Positions 56,305 to 64,000 of a stretch of 64,000 bases of DNA are shown here, piece after piece. The first letter of the stretch is position 1. Each line of letters starts with the position of its first letter. The translations under genes were made by a program, and so were the position numbers. Where the stretch lies: assembly GCF_900116765.1 (NCBI RefSeq), contig NZ_UETC01000003.1, positions 186,001 to 250,000 of the forward strand. Reading direction: 5' to 3'. Below the pieces are notes generated by a model that saw only the letters and a program-made list of their open reading frames with translations, searched no databases and had not been told where the DNA came from. This DNA is from Jannaschia seohaensis (GTDB taxonomy: Bacteria > Pseudomonadota > Alphaproteobacteria > Rhodobacterales > Rhodobacteraceae).

Positions 56305-57402
56305 ATGACGTCCCGCCAGCCTCAGCCCGCCGAAGGCGCCCAGTTTCCAAACTGGGTCCCGGAAGCGGCGCGAACCTATGTCGAACACGCGTTCGACGGG
56401 CGGCCGTTGAGGCATGTCGCGGCCGAACGAGGATGCTCTGCTTCGACAGTCCTGCGTCAGGTCCGCCGGATCGAACAGCGACGGGACGATCCCCTGGTAG
56501 ACGAAGTCATCGAGAGGCTGGCCGCATTTCGATCCCCAACGACCCGCACTGAGGAAGACCACTCCATGTCCGCCATTCCACCGAATGCCACCTTGATCGA
56601 TGACGTGACCCTCGCGCGGGAGGGACGCCGCATCCTGCGCCGTCTGTGCGAGACCGACGCTTTTCTTGCTGTCGGGCAGGGCATGCCGCAGGCGGTCGTG
56701 CTGCGCGGGACGGGCGACGCGCCGACGCGCACGGCGACCCTGCCACGGGACGTGGCGCAGGCGATGGTGCTGAAGGATTGGCTGAGCTGCTTCAAGGCAG
56801 GCCGCGTCACCCGATACCGCATCACCGAGGCGGGGCGCGCGGCGCTCAAGCGGATGCTCGGCGAATCGCTGGAGCGCAAGGTCGCGTCCCGTGGCATGGC
56901 CGAGGCCCCCAGCCCGTTCCTGACGCAGCATATGGATCTGGGCGAGAAGGTGGTGACCATGCCGGGCGTGGCGGAGGCCTCGCTGCGGATCAATCTCTCC
57001 GAATCGCCCTTGGGTGCCTTGGCCCGCAAACGCGACAAGGATGGAAAGCCCTTCCTGCCGATGCCCCTGGTCGCCGCGGGCGAACGGCTCCGCGAGGAAT
57101 TCGAGCGCGCGCAGATGGGGCCGCGGGTCGGGCAGAACTGGGACCGTTTCCTTGCCGCCGGGGAGCGGGGCGCGATGGGCGCCTCCGATCCGGTCAGCGG
57201 GCCGGAGGCGGCGCGCAAACGGGTGTCGGACGCGCTTCGGGCGCTCGGGCCGGGGCTGGGGGACGTGGTCCTGCGGGTCTGCTGCTTCCTGGAGGGGCTG
57301 GAGGCCGCCGAGAAGCGGATGGGCTGGTCGGCCCGATCCGGCAAGATCGTGCTGCGCATCGCGTTGCAGCGGCTCGCCGATCACTATGAGAATCAGCGCT
57401 GA
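56305..57402 (+). CDS. DUF6456 family helix-turn-helix protein
   Basis: A 365-residue protein. The N-terminal part contains a helix-turn-helix-like element (LRHVAAERGCSASTVLRQVRRIEQ, region 33-56); the C-terminal DUF6456 domain (about 215-360) includes ESPLGALARKRDKDGKPFLPM and LGPGLGDVVLRVCCFLEGLEAAEKRMGWSARSGK (region 312-345). The latter resembles the replication/terminase-like fold reported for related proteins, which is not verified here. It is common in Rhodobacterales. ATG 56305 follows GGAG. A likely DNA-binding regulator. Confidence 0.85.
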   Translation: MTSRQPQPAEGAQFPNWVPEAARTYVEHAFDGRPLRHVAAERGCSASTVLRQVRRIEQRRDDPLVDEVIERLAAFRSPTTRTEEDHSMSAIPPNATLIDDVTLAREGRRILRRLCETDAFLAVGQGMPQAVVLRGTGDAPTRTATLPRDVAQAMVLKDWLSCFKAGRVTRYRITEAGRAALKRMLGESLERKVASRGMAEAPSPFLTQHMDLGEKVVTMPGVAEASLRINLSESPLGALARKRDKDGKPFLPMPLVAAGERLREEFERAQMGPRVGQNWDRFLAAGERGAMGASDPVSGPEAARKRVSDALRALGPGLGDVVLRVCCFLEGLEAAEKRMGWSARSGKIVLRIALQRLADHYENQR

Positions 57403-57408
57403 GGCGCG

Positions 57409-60018
57409 TCAGCCCAACAGGCGCAACTCCGCCGGTTTGAGCGAAGGGCGCGCGGAGGGGCCGTAGGCGTCAGGCCGCGCGAGGCTCGGAAACAACGCCA
57501 ACAGCTCGGCCCGGGTGGCGCGATCCATCGCGGAAAGTGCAACAGGGCCGGGATGGAAACTCTCCGAGGGGATACCCTCGGCCAGCACGATCTCGTGCCG
57601 GTCGAACAGCAGGTGGATATAGGTCACCGTCCCGCCCGTCCGACGCGTCACCCCCGGCCGCCCAAGAAAGGCATGGGCCGGGGCCAAGACCTGGGCAGCA
57701 CCGAAGAACAGCTCGCTCAGGCTCGATTCGACCAGCATGCGGTGCTGGGGTGAGACCTCCAAGGCACGGGCATTTCCCAGCGCGCCCGGCGCGAAGCGGA
57801 TGGGCGCCAGCCGTCCTTCGGCGCGCACCTCCGTCCGGCCGACCCAGCGGACGGTGCGCAGCCCGTGATCCAGCGTCCAGACCCGCGCGCCGGGCCGCAG
57901 CATCTCGATCGGGACCTGTCCGCGCGCCGTGGCGAGCCGTGTGCCCTCGGTAAAGCAGGTGACCATCTCGAAGTTCTTGAACGTCGTGGTCGACCCATCG
58001 CCCCAGGCCACGGACCCATCGCCATGGCAGTCGAAACGGACGCTTTCGGCCGCGCGCACATCCAGCCGGTCGAAGCCTGCGCCGCCGTCGAGATGCGAGA
58101 CCCCCGCACCGCCGAGCACGGCCGTGTCGTCGTCTTCACCCAGCCGGACGATCTCCACCTCGGCCTTGCCCGAGACCTCGACCCGATCCGCGCCCGCGCC
58201 GGTCTCCAGCGTCCAGACCTGCGCCGAGCCGCCCACCGACACGGTGTCGTTGCCCGCGCCGCCGGTCAGCACGGACACCCGCGCGCTCCCTCCGATCTCG
58301 GCCGTGTCGTCCCCCGCGCCGAGATCGACACCGTAGCCCGCATTGCCGGAGGTCATGGCCAAGCTGTCGTCACCGTCCCCCAGATCGACCGAGTCGCCAA
58401 AGCGCGTCCCGCCCGTGACCGTCAAGCTGTCGTCGCCGCCGCCGGTCAGCACCGGGCCGGCCACCGCCTTGGCGGCCAGCGCGATCTGGTCGGCGTCCTC
58501 CGTGGCCTCGACGCAAAGCAGCGCCTCCAACTCCCGAACCTGCATCAGGAACGGGTTCTCTTGCAGGTGGTCGACCTCGGAGTTCCGCAGGATCACATCG
58601 CGCAGGCCCGAGGCTTCGACCTCGGCCAGGATCGCCTCGCCCAGGGCCGGGTCGAGCTGACCGAAACTTGCGTCCCCCTGGGCGGTGCGGGCGAACTGAT
58701 CCGAGACGATATGGGTAAAGAGCGGACCCAGCATGCCGTCCTCGGCATCCTCCGCCAGCCCGCCGACCCAGAGATCGACCTGATGGACAGTGTCGTAGAC
58801 CGAGGCCAGCTCCGCCTGGATCGCAGGGTCGGCGGTGATGATCGAGAAGTCCTGCGGGTCCAGGGCCTCCGGGTCGATATCGCCCAGCAACTCGGCGCGG
58901 ACCGAGACGTAGCTGTCCATCCCGTGATCGGCGGAGCGCATCAGGTTCAGCGCGGGCAGTGAAAAGCCGCTCACCCCTTCGGGCGTCTGGAGAAAGAAGT
59001 TCAGGTCGTCCACGACCTTGGTGTCGAGCTCCTGCGCGGATTGCCCGGCCATGCCGCGCAGAAAGGCGTCGATCCCGTGCTCGCGCACCATTTCGGTGTC
59101 GAAGAACCCGTCCATGAGCGCCTGATGCCCGCCCTCCGCCTCGGACCCGTCCTCCTCAAGCCGGTCCATCCGGGACGCGACCAGCGTGTGCCCGAAGCGG
59201 AAGGCGGCGGTCGAGAATTCCAGCGCGACCTGGCCGTCGACATCCGGGTCATGGGCGGTGTCCTGAGGGACGGCATTGCCGATCAGCAGGGGCAGCCATT
59301 CCTCATAGGTGATCTTTTGAAGCTCGAATTCGACGATCTGGCGCGCGCCCTCGAACAGCGCATCGTCGTCCCAATCTGGATGCTCCTCGGCCAGCCGGTC
59401 GGCCCAGTGGTTATGTTCGCGCACCCAGAGCGTGTGCAGCGTCAGGAGGTTCGGGTTCTCGTTGGCGCGGATATCGCCGGCCAGGAAGACGGCATCCTCC
59501 CCGTCGGTCTCACCCGCCATCACCGTCTCCGGCGTGGCCTTGGGCAGCAGCCCCTCTTCGTCCATTCTCAGGCGGCCGCCTTCATGGGAACGCACATCCT
59601 CGACCCGGCCGGCGTTTGAGCCGTAGATCATGCTCCCGTCGATCTGCCAGGTGATGGAATTTCCGTATTCGCGCGGCCCCTCCTCGCCGCTCCCCTTCAT
59701 GTAGTCCGAGCGGCCGACGCCATGGGAGAAGGCGTCGTTCTCCATCGTCTCGTGATCGCCTTCGGGCGTCAGGCTCATGTCGTGGTCGAGAAACTGGCCC
59801 CAGGTCGTGAACAGCGCGCTGATGCCGTTCGAGTTGGGCATGTCGCCCTCCTGGTCGAACAGCTTGGAGGCGACCTTCATCGGGTCGGCGCCCTGATAGA
59901 GTTCGCCCAGCGCGTCTTGATAGCGCGCCTCGGTCAGGCGCGGCATTTGTTCGAGATTGGCCAGAAAGGGACAGCGCGCGGCCGGGGTGCCGGGATCGAC
60001 TTCGGGATGGTCGGACAT
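57409..60018 (-). CDS. animal-type haem peroxidase fused to RTX-like repeats and Hint_2 domain
   Basis: An 869-residue multidomain protein. Residues 1 to about 520 are an animal-type (An_peroxidase) haem peroxidase: distal His79 in WGQFLDHDMSLT, Arg184/Glu187 in GDIRANENPNLLTLHTLW and proximal His277 in AAFRFGHTLVASR. Residues ~525-650 are Gly/Asp-rich RTX-like repeats (GAGDDTAEIGG, GGAGNDTVSVGG). A Hint_2 domain starts at Cys688 (CFTEGTRLATARGQVPIEML) and runs to the end with VSPQHRMLV. No signal peptide is seen; type I secretion fits. Bacterial peroxidases of this type (for example PoxA/RTX-like) may generate hypohalites. Confidence 0.9.
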   Translation of the reverse strand: MSDHPEVDPGTPAARCPFLANLEQMPRLTEARYQDALGELYQGADPMKVASKLFDQEGDMPNSNGISALFTTWGQFLDHDMSLTPEGDHETMENDAFSHGVGRSDYMKGSGEEGPREYGNSITWQIDGSMIYGSNAGRVEDVRSHEGGRLRMDEEGLLPKATPETVMAGETDGEDAVFLAGDIRANENPNLLTLHTLWVREHNHWADRLAEEHPDWDDDALFEGARQIVEFELQKITYEEWLPLLIGNAVPQDTAHDPDVDGQVALEFSTAAFRFGHTLVASRMDRLEEDGSEAEGGHQALMDGFFDTEMVREHGIDAFLRGMAGQSAQELDTKVVDDLNFFLQTPEGVSGFSLPALNLMRSADHGMDSYVSVRAELLGDIDPEALDPQDFSIITADPAIQAELASVYDTVHQVDLWVGGLAEDAEDGMLGPLFTHIVSDQFARTAQGDASFGQLDPALGEAILAEVEASGLRDVILRNSEVDHLQENPFLMQVRELEALLCVEATEDADQIALAAKAVAGPVLTGGGDDSLTVTGGTRFGDSVDLGDGDDSLAMTSGNAGYGVDLGAGDDTAEIGGSARVSVLTGGAGNDTVSVGGSAQVWTLETGAGADRVEVSGKAEVEIVRLGEDDDTAVLGGAGVSHLDGGAGFDRLDVRAAESVRFDCHGDGSVAWGDGSTTTFKNFEMVTCFTEGTRLATARGQVPIEMLRPGARVWTLDHGLRTVRWVGRTEVRAEGRLAPIRFAPGALGNARALEVSPQHRMLVESSLSELFFGAAQVLAPAHAFLGRPGVTRRTGGTVTYIHLLFDRHEIVLAEGIPSESFHPGPVALSAMDRATRAELLALFPSLARPDAYGPSARPSLKPAELRLLG

Positions 60019-60136
60019 CGACAGGGGACTCGCGCGCGTAAACCGCCTGAGATGTTACCCGATCCGAGACCTTTAGGGGAGGGGGGTGGATGCGACGGAC
60101 TGTTTCCAATCCGCCGCAACCCGAGAGGTTGGGACC

Positions 60137-61432
<1,296 letters not shown>

Positions 61433-61483
61433 GGTCGTCCTTTCATCCCATGCCGCCGTGAGCGAGCGGCAACCCATTGGTCA

Positions 61484-61499
61484 TGCACTGTTTCGTGCA
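61484..61499. promoter_or_regulatory. dyad upstream of gltA
   Basis: TGCAC, six bases (TGTTTC), GTGCA: a perfect 5-bp inverted repeat extended by A/T on both sides. It is 52 nt before the gltA ATG. It could be an operator for a regulator of acetyl-CoA or TCA metabolism, or a coincidental palindrome. Confidence 0.35.
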
Positions 61500-61514
61500 A
61501 CTCGTCTTGGGGGC

Positions 61515-62927
61515 TTAGCTGGCCTCAGCCCCGGGTGCCGCGGCCGCATCCTGCAGACGGGCCAGGGTCTCGGCCCGCCCGAGGACGAGCATCATGTCGA
61601 AGACGCTCGGGGTGGCCGTGCGGCCCGCCAGAGCGGCCCGGAGAGGTGCGGCCAGCTTGCCCAGCCCAAGCCCGTGCGCCTCTGCCACGCGGCCGACGAC
61701 CCCCTCCAAATCGTCGCGCGTCCAGCTAGCACTTTGCAGGTGCGGCGTCAATTCAGCCAGTATACCACGGGATACCGGATCGAGCGCCTTGGCCGCTTTC
61801 TCGTCCGCCGTCACCGGCCGGTCGATCAGCGCGAACCGCGCCCGGTCGAGCAATTGCGGTAGCGTGCGGCTGGCCTCTTTCACGACCGGCACTGCGGCGG
61901 CGAGGCGGGCGGCATCCGGCGCTGGACGCCCGTCGCGTGCGGCAAAGTCCAGCGCCGCGGCCACGATGTCGTCATCCGCCATCGCCGTGAGATGTTGCCC
62001 CGAGAGATTTTCCAGTTTCTTGAGGTCGAGCCGCGCCGGGGCGCGTCCGATCCCGTCGAGGTCGAACCATTCCCGCGCCTGCGCATCGGTGAAGAACTCG
62101 TCATCCCCGTGGCTCCAGCCGAGCCGGGTCAGGTAGTTGCGCAGCGCGGGCGCGGGGAAGCCCATTGCCGCATATTCCTCGACCCCCAGCGCGCCGTGGC
62201 GCTTCGACAGCTTCTTGCCGTCCGGGCCGTGGATCAGCGGGATATGCGCCCAGACCGGTTCGGCCCAGCCCATCGCGCGGTAGATCTGCGCCTGACGGGC
62301 CGCGTTCACCAGATGGTCGTCGCCCCGGATCACATGGGTCACCCCCATGTCGTGATCGTCGACCACCACCGCGAGCATGTAGGTCGGCGTCCCGTCCGAG
62401 CGCAGCAGCACCATGTCGTCGAGTTGATCGTTGCGGGTCACGACGCGGCCCTGCACGCGATCCTCGATGACGGTCTCTCCCTCCCGCGGCGCGCGCAGGC
62501 GGATGGCGAAGGGCGCGTCGGGATGCTCCGCCTCGGACACGTCGCGCCAGGGGCTTTGGAACAGGGTCGAGCGGTTCTCGGCCCGGGCCGCCTCTCGAAA
62601 GGCTTCGATCTCCGCCTGGGTGGAGAAGCAGCGATAGGCGTGGCCGTTCGCCAACATCTCTTGCGCCACCTCCGCGTGACGGGCGGCATGGGCGGCCTGG
62701 CTTGTGGCCTCGCCGTCCCAATCGAGCCCCAGCCAGGTCAGCCCGTCAAAAATGGCCTGGGTTGCCGCCTCGGTCGAGCGGGCGCGGTCGGTATCCTCAA
62801 TGCGCAGCAGGAACCGGCCGCCACGGCCGCGGGCATAGAGCCAGTTGAACAGCGCCGTCCGCGCCCCTCCGATATGCAGAAAGCCCGTCGGCGAGGGGGC
62901 GAAGCGGGTGACGACGGGGTCGGCCAT
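61515..62927 (-). CDS. gltX: glutamate-tRNA ligase
   Basis: Class I aminoacyl-tRNA synthetase that charges tRNA-Glu (and often tRNA-Gln in alphaproteobacteria with the GatCAB route). The 470-residue protein has the HIGH-type [17 protein letters not shown], the KMSKS-type [13 protein letters not shown] and a C-terminal anticodon-binding domain. ATG 62927 (MADPV) is selected; an ATG four codons upstream is in frame. Many Rhodobacterales carry two gltX copies; only one is in this window, plus the gluQ fragment-type paralogue. Confidence 0.97.
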   Translation of the reverse strand: MADPVVTRFAPSPTGFLHIGGARTALFNWLYARGRGGRFLLRIEDTDRARSTEAATQAIFDGLTWLGLDWDGEATSQAAHAARHAEVAQEMLANGHAYRCFSTQAEIEAFREAARAENRSTLFQSPWRDVSEAEHPDAPFAIRLRAPREGETVIEDRVQGRVVTRNDQLDDMVLLRSDGTPTYMLAVVVDDHDMGVTHVIRGDDHLVNAARQAQIYRAMGWAEPVWAHIPLIHGPDGKKLSKRHGALGVEEYAAMGFPAPALRNYLTRLGWSHGDDEFFTDAQAREWFDLDGIGRAPARLDLKKLENLSGQHLTAMADDDIVAAALDFAARDGRPAPDAARLAAAVPVVKEASRTLPQLLDRARFALIDRPVTADEKAAKALDPVSRGILAELTPHLQSASWTRDDLEGVVGRVAEAHGLGLGKLAAPLRAALAGRTATPSVFDMMLVLGRAETLARLQDAAAAPGAEAS

Positions 62928-62979
62928 GAATGTCTCCAAGGGGGCGAGTCGCAGGTGGGGTGGCGGATCTGGCTTGGAA

Positions 62980-62996
62980 TTAACCGTTTGGTAACC
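62980..62996. promoter_or_regulatory. CtrA-like binding site before comEC
   Basis: TTAACCGTTTGGTAACC: TTAA-N7-GTAA. It is 55 nt before the comEC ATG and 52 nt from the divergent gltX start. In Rhodobacter capsulatus, CtrA is known to control DNA-uptake genes including comEC needed by gene transfer agent recipients, so a CtrA box here is expected on biological grounds. Confidence 0.55.
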
Positions 62997-63051
62997 AAGT
63001 CCGGACCAGTGTTTCGCGCGGTTCTATGGGCCGTTGCCGCGGAGGACAAGG

Positions 63052-64000
63052 ATGGAGGACCGGGCCGCAGTTCCGGGCTCTAGGGCCGCCCCGCTGGATC
63101 GCTTGGCCGTCGCCGTTCAGGCGCTGCGCGGACGCCGCCTGCCATGGGTCGCGGTCGCCTGGGGCACTGGGGTCGGGCTCTATTTCGCGCTCCCGGTCGA
63201 GCCGACGGGGTCGCAGGTTGCGGGCGCGTCCGTGGCCGCTCTCGCGCTTCTGACGCTGGCTTGGCTTGGGCGCTTCGGCGCGGGCTTCCTGGCCGGGCTC
63301 CTGGCGGTGGCCCTGCTCGGCGGGCTGGCCGCGACGGCGCGCACGGCGATGGTGGCCGGCCCCGTGCTGGACTTCCGCTACTACGGCGCGGTCGAGGGGC
63401 GGATCGTGCAGGTGGACCGGTCGTCCTCGGGCGCGACGCGGATCACCTTGGACCGGGTCCGGCTGGATCGGGTCGCCCCCGAGGACATTCCACGCCGCGT
63501 CCGCGTTTCGCTCCATGGCGGCGGCATCGCGCCCGAACCGGGGCTGCGGGTGATGACGACCGCGCATCTTTCGGCGCCGAACGGGCCGGTCGAGCCGGGC
63601 GGGTTCGACTTCCAGCGCCATGCCTGGTTTCTCCAACTGGGCGCCATCGGCTATGGCCGCATCCCGCTGCTGGAGGCGGCGCCGGCCGAGACCGGCCCGG
63701 CAATCCTGCTCCAACAGGCCCGGCGGGAGATCGCGGCCGGCTTGCGCGAGCGGATGCCCGGCGTCCGCGGAGATGTCGCGGCCGCGCTGACCACTGGCGA
63801 CCGCTCGGGTCTGCCCGAGGATGCGGTCGAAGACCTGCGCCGGGCGAACCTCGCGCATCTTCTCGCGATCTCTGGACTGCATGTCGGGCTCGTCGTGGGC
63901 TTCGTTTTCTGGGCCGTGCGCGGCGGGCTCGCGCTTTGGCCCCGAGTGGCGTTGCGCTACCCGATCCGTGCCTGGGCGGCGGCGGTGGCGATCCCGGTGG
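63052..64000 (+). CDS. comEC: ComEC/Rec2 DNA internalisation protein, N-terminal part (cut by window edge)
   Basis: Inner-membrane channel for uptake of single-stranded DNA in natural transformation. The frame is open from ATG 63052 to the window end (316 codons); ribosome binding site GGAGG at 63040-63044. The first ~110 residues contain membrane segments (VAVAWGTGVGLYFAL, LLTLAWLGRFGAGFLAGLLA), then the DUF4131/OB-like domain (YYGAVEGRIVQVDRSSSGAT) and the start of the Competence domain, recognised by ANLAHLLAISGLHVGLV. The C-terminal metallo-beta-lactamase part would lie outside. Confidence 0.95.
   Translation, partial: MEDRAAVPGSRAAPLDRLAVAVQALRGRRLPWVAVAWGTGVGLYFALPVEPTGSQVAGASVAALALLTLAWLGRFGAGFLAGLLAVALLGGLAATARTAMVAGPVLDFRYYGAVEGRIVQVDRSSSGATRITLDRVRLDRVAPEDIPRRVRVSLHGGGIAPEPGLRVMTTAHLSAPNGPVEPGGFDFQRHAWFLQLGAIGYGRIPLLEAAPAETGPAILLQQARREIAAGLRERMPGVRGDVAAALTTGDRSGLPEDAVEDLRRANLAHLLAISGLHVGLVVGFVFWAVRGGLALWPRVALRYPIRAWAAAVAIPV

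Overview
This window is high-GC bacterial chromosome (roughly two thirds G+C by eye). The gene content points to an alphaproteobacterium of the order Rhodobacterales (Roseobacter/Rhodobacter type). The signs are usg, the small DUF6477 and DUF6456 proteins that are typical of this order, a characteristic HNH endonuclease, Hint_2-domain secreted proteins, an IalB-family protein, a GluRS plus a glutamyl-Q synthetase, and CtrA-like TTAA-N7 sites next to comEC. No rRNA, CRISPR array, prophage or intact insertion sequence was seen. Species cannot be named from the sequence alone.

Layout. 1-9377 is accessory in character. It holds a metal-homeostasis set (P1B ATPase, VIT/CCC1 transporter, CDF exporter), an ABC-F ATPase, and an AraC regulator followed by an NmrA-like reductase, DUF4345 and DUF1772 membrane proteins. 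This block stops at the 3' end of a tRNA with anticodon CAU (9378-9453). 9524-12904 is core: a small membrane protein, purM-purN and rnd, where rnd has no ATG/GTG/TTG start. 12950-20055 holds an SH3 protein, an MFS transporter, cobalamin genes (cobB and cobA on minus, cbiD and cobK on plus), then a DNA glycosylase and an esterase coupled to cobK. 20056-28321 holds an HNH nuclease, a DUF985 cupin, two EamA transporters flanking eno, a PilZ protein, selO and a nucleoside hydrolase. 28424-37223 is mazG, an M20 amidohydrolase, and a minus-strand series gyrA, lysR-type regulator, trmFO, methyltransferase, gluQ; its last three genes overlap by 4 bp each. 37426-40139 is usg, dsbB with a DedA-like gene, a zinc metallopeptidase and tRNA-Leu(CAA).

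40140-49397 concerns the envelope and surface: an RTX/Hint protein, a four-helix membrane protein, a lone ABC ATPase, a Tat-exported DUF882 peptidase, an L,D-transpeptidase, and an overlapping lpxD-ACP-ketosynthase unit that probably makes or uses a special acyl chain. 49416-55807 is an IalB protein, a structured intergenic region with two candidate small RNAs or terminators, a HerA-like ATPase, an acetyltransferase, guaA, and an MttB-family methyltransferase without pyrrolysine. 55818-64000 is the divergent DUF6477/DUF6456 pair, an animal-type haem peroxidase fused to RTX-like repeats and a Hint domain, gltA, gltX, and the first 316 codons of comEC, which runs off the window.

The most noteworthy signals are these: a dispersed palindromic repeat whose centre supplies the stop codon, and the terminal Ala-Gly, of four unrelated genes; two near-identical CtrA-like sites; two Hint_2 proteins, one of them a peroxidase; the non-canonical CTG start of rnd; a 10-bp hairpin that would hide the lpxD ribosome binding site; and a candidate minus-strand small RNA with an exposed CCUCCC motif at 50345-50425.
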